DNA of 64,000 nt from Halopiger goleimassiliensis. GTDB lineage: Archaea; Halobacteriota; Halobacteria; Halobacteriales; Natrialbaceae. The notes under the pieces are model-generated. The model was not told where the DNA came from. It saw only the letters and a list, made by a program, of their open reading frames with translations, and did no database searches. The stretch covers positions 2,431,360 to 2,495,359 of the forward strand of contig NZ_HG315690.1 in assembly GCF_000455345.1 (NCBI RefSeq), in the 5' to 3' direction. Positions 25,811-34,056 of this stretch are shown here, one piece after another. The position numbers and the translations under genes are program-made. Numbering within the stretch: the stretch's first letter is position 1; each line of letters opens with the position of its first letter.

Positions 25811-28600
25811 ATGAGCATGGACGCACCCGAACGGGAAGCCGACAACGACGCCGCCCACGAGGAGCCGAGCCTCGAGGGCGAGTACGAGCCCGAGGCGGTC
25901 GAGAGCCGCTGGCAGCGACGGTGGGTCGACGAGGAGGTCTACGCCTACGAGAGCGACCCCGAACGCGACCCCAACACGGTGTACGCCATCGACACGCCGC
26001 CGCCGACGGTCTCGGGGAGTCTCCACATGGGCCACCTCTACGGCCACACGCTACAGGACTTCGCGGCCCGCTTCCAGCGGATGGCCGACGGCGAGGTCCT
26101 GTTTCCCTTCGGCTACGACGACAACGGCATCGCCAGCGAGCGCCTGACCGAGCAGGAACTGGACATTCGCCACCAGGACTACGAGCGCCGCGAGTTCCAG
26201 GAACTCTGCCGCGAGGTCTGTCAGGAGTACGAGGCCGAGTTCACCGAGAAGATGCAGGGCCTGGGCTGTTCGATCGACTGGAACAACACGTACAAGACGA
26301 TCGAACCCCGCGTCCAGCGGGTCTCTCAGCTTTCGTTCATCGATCTCTACGAACAGGGCCGCGAGTACCGCAAGAAGGCCCCCGCGATCTGGTGTCCCGA
26401 CTGCGAGACGGCCATCTCACAGGTCGAGATGGAGGACGACGAGCGCGGCTCGCACTTCAACGACATCGCGTTCGAGGTGGCCAGCGACGGGACTGACCGC
26501 GACGAGTTCGTCATCTCGACGACCCGGCCGGAGCTGATTCCGGCCTGCGTCTCGGTCTTCGTCCACCCGGACGACGACGAGAACCAGGATCTGGTGGGCG
26601 AGACCGCCCGCATCCCGATCTTCGGCCACGAGGTGCCGATCATCGCGGACGACCGCGTCGACATGGAGAAAGGCAGCGGGATCGTGATGTGCTGTACCTT
26701 CGGCGACCAGAAGGACATCGAGTGGTACCAGGCCCACGACCTCCCGCTGCGGGTGGCCATCGACGAGTCCGCGACGATGACCGACCTCGCCGGCGATTAC
26801 GAGGGCCTCTCGACGGAGGAGGCCCGCGAGGCCATCGTCGAGGACTTAGAGGACGAGGGCTACCTGCGGGACCGCTGGGAGATCTCCCACACCGTCCAGG
26901 TTCACGAGCGCTGCGAGACGCCCGTCGAGTTCCGCGTCTCCAAGCAGTGGTACGTCGAGATCCTCGATCACAAGGAGGAGTACCTCGAGGCCGGCCGGGA
27001 GATGGACTGGTACCCCGAGAAGATGTTCACGCGGTACAAACACTGGATCGAAGGCCTCGAGTGGGACTGGCTGATCTCCCGCCAGCGCGACTCGGGGATC
27101 CCGTTCCCGGTCTGGTACTGCGCCGACTGTGACACCGAAATCGTCGCCGAGAAGGCAGAGCTGCCGGTCGATCCCCTGAGCGACGAGCCGCCGGTGGATA
27201 GCTGTCCGGAGTGCGGCCACGACGAGTTCGTCCCCGAGGACGACGTCTTCGACACGTGGGCCACCTCCTCGCTAACGCCGCTGATCAACGCCGGCTGGGA
27301 CTGGGACGCCGACGCGGAGGAGTTCCGGATGGAGAAGCCGGAGCTGTACCCGTTCGACCTGCGCCCGCAGGGCCACGACATCATCTCGTTCTGGCTGTTC
27401 CACACCGTCGTCAAGTGCTACGAGCACACCGGCGAGGTGCCCTTCGACGCGACGATGATCAACGGCCACGTCTTGGACGAGAACCGCGAGAAGATGTCCA
27501 AATCGAAGGGCAACATCGTGGCTCCGGACGAGGTGCTCGCGGACTACCCCGTCGACGCCGTCCGCTTCTGGGCCGCCAGCGCCGCCGTCGGCGACGACTT
27601 CCCGTACCAGGAGAAGGACCTACGAGCGGGTGAGAAGCTCCTGCGAAAGCTCTGGAACGCCTCGAAGCTCACCGACACCCTCGCACCCCGTGATCCCGAG
27701 GAACCCGAGGAACTCGAGCCGATCGACCGCTGGCTGCTCGCGGAACTCGACGACGCGATCGCGGAGCTGACGGCCCACTTCGAGGAGTACGAGTTCGCGA
27801 AGGCTCGCGACCGCCTCCGGACCTTCTTCTGGAACACCTTCTGCGACGACTACCTCGAGATCGCCAAAGGACGGGAGGACAACCCCTCGACGCAGTACGC
27901 GCTGCGGACGGCTCACCGAACCTTCCTCGAGCTGTGGGCACCGTTCCTGCCCCACGCGACCGAGGAGATCTGGCAGGCCGTCTACACTGACGACGGTGCC
28001 GATCTCGAGGACAGCAGTATCCACACCCGCGACTGGCCCACTCCGCAGGGGTACGAGGCCGATCTCGAGGCCGGCGAGACCGCCATGGAGGTCATCTCGG
28101 CGTTGCGACGCTACAAGAGCGAGCACCAGTTGCCGCTGAACGCCGACCTCGAGTCCGTCTCGGTGTACGGCCCCATCGAGGGCTTCGAGGACGCGATCCA
28201 GAACGTGATGCACGTCCGGGAGCTGACGGTTCTCGAGGACGAGCCCGAAGTGACGACCGAGGTCGCCTCGATCGACCTCGACTACTCGACGCTCGGGCCG
28301 AAATTCGGCTCGAAGGTCGGCGAGATCGATTCCGGTATCGAGAACGGCGAGTACGAAATCGTCGAGGACGGCGCGGAGCCACGCTCCGCGGATAGCTCGA
28401 GTAGCGCGGAACGGAGTTCCGCGGACAGTCACGCGGCGAAGCCGCGAGACGACGGCGATGAGCCGCGAGAGGGGCGCGTCCTGCGAGTCGCCGGCGAGGA
28501 ACTCGGCGAGGACCTCTTCGAGGTCGAGTACGAGCGGACCTACTCCGGCGAGGGCGAGATGATCGAGACCGAGTCGGCGGTCGTCATCCTCGAGGACTAA
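25811..28600 (+). CDS. valS: valyl-tRNA synthetase
   Basis: A 929-residue class I synthetase that charges tRNA-Val. The HIGH motif is HMGH (72-75) and the KMSKS motif is near 561-565. The CP1 editing domain includes TTRPELIPACVSVFV, and the C-terminal anticodon-binding domain begins about 650. Zinc-knuckle pairs CPDCET, CADCDT and CPECGH are present. The ATG at 25811 is chosen because conserved sequence follows closely and further upstream codons are low quality. Residues about 854-887 are a Ser/Ala/Asp-rich insertion encoded by repeat DNA. The stop overlaps that of the convergent kinase gene by four bases. Confidence 0.95.
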   Translation: MSMDAPEREADNDAAHEEPSLEGEYEPEAVESRWQRRWVDEEVYAYESDPERDPNTVYAIDTPPPTVSGSLHMGHLYGHTLQDFAARFQRMADGEVLFPFGYDDNGIASERLTEQELDIRHQDYERREFQELCREVCQEYEAEFTEKMQGLGCSIDWNNTYKTIEPRVQRVSQLSFIDLYEQGREYRKKAPAIWCPDCETAISQVEMEDDERGSHFNDIAFEVASDGTDRDEFVISTTRPELIPACVSVFVHPDDDENQDLVGETARIPIFGHEVPIIADDRVDMEKGSGIVMCCTFGDQKDIEWYQAHDLPLRVAIDESATMTDLAGDYEGLSTEEAREAIVEDLEDEGYLRDRWEISHTVQVHERCETPVEFRVSKQWYVEILDHKEEYLEAGREMDWYPEKMFTRYKHWIEGLEWDWLISRQRDSGIPFPVWYCADCDTEIVAEKAELPVDPLSDEPPVDSCPECGHDEFVPEDDVFDTWATSSLTPLINAGWDWDADAEEFRMEKPELYPFDLRPQGHDIISFWLFHTVVKCYEHTGEVPFDATMINGHVLDENREKMSKSKGNIVAPDEVLADYPVDAVRFWAASAAVGDDFPYQEKDLRAGEKLLRKLWNASKLTDTLAPRDPEEPEELEPIDRWLLAELDDAIAELTAHFEEYEFAKARDRLRTFFWNTFCDDYLEIAKGREDNPSTQYALRTAHRTFLELWAPFLPHATEEIWQAVYTDDGADLEDSSIHTRDWPTPQGYEADLEAGETAMEVISALRRYKSEHQLPLNADLESVSVYGPIEGFEDAIQNVMHVRELTVLEDEPEVTTEVASIDLDYSTLGPKFGSKVGEIDSGIENGEYEIVEDGAEPRSADSSSSAERSSADSHAAKPRDDGDEPREGRVLRVAGEELGEDLFEVEYERTYSGEGEMIETESAVVILED
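28371..28470. repeat. hairpin-rich repeat insertion inside valS
   Basis: Three adjacent small stems lie in frame in the valS C-terminal region: CGCGGAG-CCACG-CTCCGCG (28372-28390), CGCGGAAC-GGA-GTTCCGCG (28405-28423) and CGCGGC-GAA-GCCGCG (28432-28446). A GAGCCGCGAGAGG tail follows. This is the style of haloarchaeal intergenic palindromic repeats. It encodes a low-complexity loop in an otherwise conserved enzyme, and it keeps the frame. Confidence 0.6.
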
Positions 28601-30777
28601 CCTGCGGGCGTCCGGTTCTCGTCCGCGTCGTCGGCACTCGTCTCCGCCGCCGGTAACGTAACCGAGAACGTCGTGCCGCCCCCAGGCTCGGACTCGACGC
28701 GGATGTCGCCACCGTGGCGTTCGACGATACGCCGGCAGACCGCCAGTCCGATGCCGGTCCCGGGGTGTTCCTCGTGGCTGTGGAGTCGCTGGAAGACCTC
28801 GAAGATCCGATCCTGATCGTCGGGGTCGATGCCGACCCCCTCGTCGCGAACCGATATTTCCCACATCGCTCCCGTTCGCTCAGCGCCGACCCGTACGTGC
28901 GGCGGGTCGTCGCCGCTGTACTGGATCGCATTGCTGAGCAGGTTCTGGAAGACCTGCCGCAACTGGCTGGCGTCGCCGTCGACGCGAGGCAGTTCTTCGG
29001 CCACGACGTCGGCGTCGCTCTCCTCGATCCGTACCCCGAGGTCGTCGCGGACGTCCGCGAGAATCGCGTTCAGGTCGACCGGCTCGAGGGGGTCCCCCTG
29101 CGTTTCGACCCGCGAGTACTCCAGCAGCCCCTCGATCATCTCGCGCATGCGCTCGGCCCCGTCGACGGCGAAGTCGATAAACTCCAGCGCGTCAGCATCG
29201 AGGTCGTCGCCGTAGCGGCGCTCGAGTAGTTGCAGATAGCTCGTCACCATCCGGAGTGGCTCCTGCAGATCGTGGGAGGCCGCGTAGGCGAACTGCTCGA
29301 GTCGCTCGTTCGAAGCCTCGAGTTTTCGCTCGTACTCCTTGCGTTCGGTAATATCGCGGAAGTAGACCGACAGCCCCGACTCGGAGGGGTAGGCGGTAAA
29401 CTCCAGCCAGGCGTCGAACGTCGCGGCCTCGACGTCGAAGCTGACGGGTTCCTGGGTCTCCATCGCCGTCTGGTACTTTTCACGGAACAGCGGCTCCGTC
29501 GGCTCGGGAATCGTCTCCCAGACGGGCCGGCCGAGCAGTTCGTCCCGTGAGCGGTCGATGATCGCGGCCGCCCGTTCGTTGAGGTGGGTGTACCGCCACT
29601 CCTCGTCGAGCGCGTAGAACGCGTCCGAGATGCGACCGAGAATCTCGCTCAACTCCGTCTCGAGTTCGGCCTTTCGCTGCTGGAGCTGCCGTTCCCGGGC
29701 CTTGAGTTGGGTCACGTCCTTGGCCGCGGTGACGATCCGTTCGATCTCGCCGTCGGGGCCGTAGACCGGTGCCGTATTTACGCGGAAGTGGAGCCGTTCG
29801 CCGCTCGGCGGTTCGAACACCAACTCCTCGTCGAAGACCGGTTCGCCGGTCGCTACCACGCGCGCCGACGTCGTCTCCGTCGAGTCCAGCAGCTCCCCGT
29901 CTTCGTCGTAGATCCTCCACTCGCCGGTATCGACGGGGTTCTCGCGGAACTCCGCCTCGGAGAGTCCGAACGCCTCCTGTGCGCGCTGGTTCGCCCGGAT
30001 CGTCTCGCGCTCGGCGTTCTGGACGGCGATCGCGATCGGTGCCGTCTCGAGCAGCTTTTCGGTCTGATCGGACTCCCGTCGGAGTTTCCGTTCGCGCTCC
30101 TTGCGCTCGGTGATGTCGTCGACCGAAATCGCGATGAGCGCGTCGCCGTCGTCGCCCGCGATCGGTGTAGCGGTAATCGACCGCCAGCGGCGGTCGCCGG
30201 ACGGCCGTTCGACCTGACACTCGTAGTCGGTGACCGACTCTCCGGTATCGAGGGCCCGCGTCCACGGTCGGTCATCGTGTGGAATCGGGTCGCCGTCGTC
30301 ATCGTAGAGCGTCCAGCCTTCGACGGTGGCAGCCGAACGATCGTCGTCCAGATAGGGTAGTTGGTCGAAGAGCTGTCCGTTCCCTCGGACGATCGTCCCG
30401 TCGGCCGCGACGATGCCGATACCGACCGGCACGGTTTCGAGGACTCGCTCGGCGAGCGAGCGGTCGTCTTCCTGTCCCTGGCCGGCCCTATCTCCCCCTG
30501 GCGACTCGTCCCGAATCGGCCGCCGGCTTCCATCGACGCGTCCGTCGTACGGCTCTCCCGCCGGTCGCCACCAGACGGTGGTGCCGTCGATTTGCTTGGT
30601 TCGAAGCTCGTTGCTCTCGGTCAGTTCGTTCAGCGCGAGTCGGGCCGCCCGTGTGTGACACGCGAGCCGCTCGGCGACTTCTCCGGCCGTGACCGGGACG
30701 CCAGGAGGGCCTGACTCGGCGAGGACGTTCCGCACGTCCTCGAGTGAGACGTCCGGGCCTGAACCGGGAACTCCCAT
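28597..30777 (-). CDS. multi-PAS sensor histidine kinase
   Basis: A 726-residue soluble kinase. Residues 8-75 form a winged-helix-like domain (VTAGEVAERLACHTRAARLAL). Three PAS domains follow (about 110-225, 235-355 and 370-490), two of them linked by DITERKE motifs. The HisKA site is SHDLQEP with the phospho-acceptor His near 503. The ATPase domain has N box FQNLLSNAIQYS, G1 DEGVGIDPDD and G2 GTGIGLAVCRRI. There is no membrane segment, so it senses a cytoplasmic cue. No response regulator lies nearby. Its C-terminal half is closely similar to the kinase at 60902. Confidence 0.93.
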   Translation of the reverse strand: MGVPGSGPDVSLEDVRNVLAESGPPGVPVTAGEVAERLACHTRAARLALNELTESNELRTKQIDGTTVWWRPAGEPYDGRVDGSRRPIRDESPGGDRAGQGQEDDRSLAERVLETVPVGIGIVAADGTIVRGNGQLFDQLPYLDDDRSAATVEGWTLYDDDGDPIPHDDRPWTRALDTGESVTDYECQVERPSGDRRWRSITATPIAGDDGDALIAISVDDITERKERERKLRRESDQTEKLLETAPIAIAVQNAERETIRANQRAQEAFGLSEAEFRENPVDTGEWRIYDEDGELLDSTETTSARVVATGEPVFDEELVFEPPSGERLHFRVNTAPVYGPDGEIERIVTAAKDVTQLKARERQLQQRKAELETELSEILGRISDAFYALDEEWRYTHLNERAAAIIDRSRDELLGRPVWETIPEPTEPLFREKYQTAMETQEPVSFDVEAATFDAWLEFTAYPSESGLSVYFRDITERKEYERKLEASNERLEQFAYAASHDLQEPLRMVTSYLQLLERRYGDDLDADALEFIDFAVDGAERMREMIEGLLEYSRVETQGDPLEPVDLNAILADVRDDLGVRIEESDADVVAEELPRVDGDASQLRQVFQNLLSNAIQYSGDDPPHVRVGAERTGAMWEISVRDEGVGIDPDDQDRIFEVFQRLHSHEEHPGTGIGLAVCRRIVERHGGDIRVESEPGGGTTFSVTLPAAETSADDADENRTPAG

Positions 30778-30893
30778 GGGACTCCCTAGCGACAGATGAA
30801 TAAACGTGTGGCGCTCGGCTCGAGACCGTGTCGACGGCTGACGTAGCTTTCAGCGTCGTTTCCGTCAGTCGCTGTCGAACGATGCCGGGCGGG

Positions 30894-31607
30894 TTACGAC
30901 CCCTGGTCCGGCGTCGTTCCGTCGTCGACCCGAAGTGCGAGCTTCTTCGCGTGGATGGCGAGTGCGAAAAAGAGCGCGAGCAGCGTGAACGTCACCTCAC
31001 CGGCGGCGATGACCCCGAGCGCGTCAGCGCCGAGAAACAGAGGCGTGTCACGCGACACCGGGACGGACGTGTGGTGTAGCTCGCCGAGGATCGGTACGAA
31101 GTAGTCGACGACGAGGTTGCTGGCGTACCACACGAGCGCGACCGCGACGCCCCCGACGGAGAAGTCGGTGATCCGGTGGAGCACCAGCGCCTGGACGACC
31201 ATCGCGAGGTGGCTCCAGAAGAGGAACTGGTACATCAGCGGATGGGTCTGCGCGGTATAGGTCTCGTGGAAGACCAGCAGCGTGTACGGCGTCCACAGCC
31301 CCAGAATGACGTTCCCGAAGAACGCAAGCGCCGTCAGCCAGGGCTGCTCGCGACCGAGTTTCCACGCGGCGATCGCCAGCGCGATCAGCAGCGTCGCCAT
31401 CGGGCTGTCCGGCACCCACGGCCACATGGCGGTCGGCGTCCCGGCGAACTGGCCCGAGTAGTACCAGAAGCCAAAGGCCGTCCCCGCGAGGTTGATCGCG
31501 ACCACGAGCCACGCGAACCGGAGTCCGAGGTCCTCGATCGTCTTCGGGACGGGGGCGAGATATCGCGGCAACGGATCGCGGTCGGGCAGCCCGGTCGACG
31601 AAAGCAT
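30894..31607 (-). CDS. DUF1405 membrane protein
   Basis: A 237-residue membrane protein with six or seven helices (near 28-50, 67-85, 90-110, 130-148, 150-172 and 195-222). Tryptophan- and histidine-rich turns such as [13 protein letters not shown] and [14 protein letters not shown] are characteristic of the DUF1405 family, whose function is not known. It is transcribed toward the kinase gene, 116 bases away. The 139-base gap upstream also carries the pdxS promoter on the other strand. Confidence 0.85.
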   Translation of the reverse strand: MLSSTGLPDRDPLPRYLAPVPKTIEDLGLRFAWLVVAINLAGTAFGFWYYSGQFAGTPTAMWPWVPDSPMATLLIALAIAAWKLGREQPWLTALAFFGNVILGLWTPYTLLVFHETYTAQTHPLMYQFLFWSHLAMVVQALVLHRITDFSVGGVAVALVWYASNLVVDYFVPILGELHHTSVPVSRDTPLFLGADALGVIAAGEVTFTLLALFFALAIHAKKLALRVDDGTTPDQGS

Positions 31608-31746
31608 CGTTCGGCCTCACGGACGGTACGTGCAAAACGATAGTGGTCTCGGTCGAGAGGTCGGGGACTGCCGTCGTCGGGTCGGCTACCGGACCGACAG
31701 GTGGTCAAAGGACACCTGTAAGTGGAGGCGGTTCGAACGCCCACTC

Positions 31747-32655
31747 ATGCCAGAGAGCACCGATCTCGAGGAGCTTCGGCGGGGAACCGACCTCGTCAAG
31801 CGTGGGTTCGCCCGAATGCAGAAAGGCGGCGTCATCATGGACGTCGTCGATCCCGAACAGGCCCGCATCGCCGAGGAGGCCGGTGCGGTGGCCGTAATGG
31901 CGCTCGAGGCCGTCCCCGCGGACATCCGCAAACGCGGCGGCGTCGCCCGGATGGCCGACCCGGCGGACGTCGAGGAGATCGTCGACGCCGTCTCGATTCC
32001 GGTGATGGGGAAGGCCCGCATCGGCCACACCAAGGAAGCCCAGATCCTCGAGGCCGTCGGCGTCGACATGATCGACGAGTCGGAGGTACTCACCCCGGCC
32101 GACGACGCCTACCACATCGACAAGCGCGACTTTACCGCACCGTTCGTCTGCGGTGCGCGCAACCTCGGCGAGGCCCTCCGGCGCATCGACGAGGGTGCGG
32201 CGATGATCCGCACGAAGGGCGAAGCGGGAACGGGCGACGTCAACCAGGCGGTCCACCACCAGCGCAACATCAAGAGCGCGATCCGGAAGATCGAAGGGAT
32301 GACCCACGAGGAACGGGAGGCCTACGCCCGCGAGATCGAAGCGCCCGCCGAGTTGGTCCACGAAACTGCCGAACTCGGTCGCCTGCCGGTCGTCAACTTC
32401 GCGGCCGGCGGCATCGCGACGCCCGCCGACGCCGCGCTGATGATGCACCACGAGTGTGACGGCATCTTCGTCGGCAGCGGCATCTTCGGCGCGGAGAACC
32501 CGCCCGCGATGGCCGAAGCCATCGTCGAGGCCGTCAACAACTGGGACGACCCCGAGGCACTCGCCGAGATTTCGAAGAACCTCGGCAAGGGGATGAAAGG
32601 CGACGCGAACGTCGACCTCCCTGACGAAGAGAAGTTGCAGGGTCGGGGCGTCTAA
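31747..32655 (+). CDS. pdxS: pyridoxal 5'-phosphate synthase lyase subunit
   Basis: A 302-residue TIM-barrel enzyme that makes PLP from ribose-5-phosphate, glyceraldehyde-3-phosphate and ammonia, with PdxT as glutaminase partner. The pentose-binding lysine region is [10 protein letters not shown], the phosphate loop is [16 protein letters not shown], and GSGIF follows. [17 protein letters not shown] is diagnostic of the family. Length is normal. No pdxT gene is adjacent. The ATG at 31747 fits the family N-terminus, [19 protein letters not shown]. Confidence 0.97.
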   Translation: MPESTDLEELRRGTDLVKRGFARMQKGGVIMDVVDPEQARIAEEAGAVAVMALEAVPADIRKRGGVARMADPADVEEIVDAVSIPVMGKARIGHTKEAQILEAVGVDMIDESEVLTPADDAYHIDKRDFTAPFVCGARNLGEALRRIDEGAAMIRTKGEAGTGDVNQAVHHQRNIKSAIRKIEGMTHEEREAYAREIEAPAELVHETAELGRLPVVNFAAGGIATPADAALMMHHECDGIFVGSGIFGAENPPAMAEAIVEAVNNWDDPEALAEISKNLGKGMKGDANVDLPDEEKLQGRGV

Positions 32656-32712
32656 AGCGGAACCACTACGTTCGCCGTCGAACGGCGATGATACCGGAAG
32701 CCGACGGCTCTG

Positions 32713-33057
32713 TTACTGAACGGCCACCGTTCCGACCAGATACGCGAGATACGTCACGAGCGACCCGAGCGCGAACGAGAGGACGCTCGAGGGAGCGATC
32801 ACCGCCCCGGCAGCGACGCCGACGAGCGCGAGGACCACGCTAGCACCCTGTACGACCGGCCGCTCCCAGTAGAAGCGAACGGTCCCGTGGGCTCGAGTCG
32901 CGGCGAGTTCGAACGCGATCGTCCCGAGACCGCCGACCGCGGCGGCCGGCCACCGGATCGACGCGTCGACGGCGGCGACCGCGATGACGACGGCGGCGAG
33001 AACGACGGTTGCGAGCGCAGCGTCGGTTCGTGAAACCATCGTCGATTCCACGGGCAT
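32713..33057 (-). CDS. small membrane protein next to thrB
   Basis: A 114-residue protein with three or four hydrophobic segments (about 14-32, 35-50, 68-88 and 93-112) and a single charged loop, TRAHGTVRFYWERP. No family is recognised. It begins 18 bases after the thrB stop on the same strand, so the two are likely co-transcribed. A second in-frame ATG six codons in (MVSRTD) is a possible start. Confidence 0.65.
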   Translation of the reverse strand: MPVESTMVSRTDAALATVVLAAVVIAVAAVDASIRWPAAAVGGLGTIAFELAATRAHGTVRFYWERPVVQGASVVLALVGVAAGAVIAPSSVLSFALGSLVTYLAYLVGTVAVQ

Positions 33058-33075
33058 AGCGTCCGTTGACCGCCC

Positions 33076-33957
33076 TCAGTCGCGATACAACCGTGCCCCG
33101 TCTCCCACCGCGGTCTGGTAGGCCCGACTGTCGACGCCGGCCGCGTCGAAGGCGTCGATCATCGCCGACGCGACCGCGCGGCGACTCGAGCGCCGACAGA
33201 CCGCGAGCACGCCCGGACCGGCACCGCTGACGGTGACGCCGGTCGCGCCGGCCTCGAGGGCGGACTCGCGGACGGCCTCGTAGCCCTCGATGAGCGCGGC
33301 CCGTTCCGGGGTGACGATCTCGTCTTCCATCCCGCGGCCGACGAGCACCGGATCGTCTCTGGTCATCCCGACGGTGAGCGTGGCCGCGCTGCCGACGGTG
33401 TCGACGACGTCCGACAGCGCGGCGCGCTCGGGGACGACGTCGCGAGCGTCGCGCGTCGAGACGGTCGTCTCCGGGAGACAGACCACGAGCGGAATCGAGG
33501 CGTCGACCTGCGTCACGCCGTCGGCAGTCGCGACGGTGAACCCGCCAAGCAGGGACGGCGCGACGTTGTCCGCGTGGGCTTCGCCCGAGACGAGCGCTTC
33601 GCCTTCGGCGGCGATCGGTACGAGTTCCTCGCGCGAGAGGCCACGGTCGTACAGTTCGTTCAACGCCAGGGCAGCCGCGGCCGCGCTCGCGGCCGACGAT
33701 CCCAGCCCCGACGAGGGACGAACGCCTTTGTCGATGCTGATCCGCGCGGGGGCGTCGAGCGCGTCGGCAACCGCACCGACGGTGTTCTTTTCGGGGTCCT
33801 CCGGGATGTACTGGCTCCCGGTTCCGGTGACGGAGATCGTCGTCTCGGGCGCGCGTTCGACCCGAACGACGTCCGCGGGCGTCTCGAGTGCGACCCCGAA
33901 GACGTCGAAGCCGCTCCCGAGGTTCGCGCTCGTCGCCGGGGCCCGAACGGTGAGCAT
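33076..33957 (-). CDS. thrB: homoserine kinase
   Basis: A 293-residue GHMP kinase that phosphorylates homoserine in threonine synthesis. The N-terminal substrate strand is VRAPATSANLGSGFDVFGVAL, the ATP-binding loop is PSSGLGSSAASA (about 82-93), and the C-terminal GHMP motif is VSGAGPGVLAV. Length is typical. The ATG at 33957 fits the family start MLTVRAPATSANLG. A T-rich CCTTTTTGCG on the minus strand about 27 bases upstream is a probable promoter element for a leaderless message. Confidence 0.95.
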   Translation of the reverse strand: MLTVRAPATSANLGSGFDVFGVALETPADVVRVERAPETTISVTGTGSQYIPEDPEKNTVGAVADALDAPARISIDKGVRPSSGLGSSAASAAAAALALNELYDRGLSREELVPIAAEGEALVSGEAHADNVAPSLLGGFTVATADGVTQVDASIPLVVCLPETTVSTRDARDVVPERAALSDVVDTVGSAATLTVGMTRDDPVLVGRGMEDEIVTPERAALIEGYEAVRESALEAGATGVTVSGAGPGVLAVCRRSSRRAVASAMIDAFDAAGVDSRAYQTAVGDGARLYRD

Positions 33958-34056
33958 GGGGAGTGCTTGCCACAGTGTACGCAAAAAGGTAGCGACCGAC
34001 GGCAGCGACCCGCCTCGAGCGCCGAGTCGGCGACCGCGAATCGGCTCGTGCCGAGG

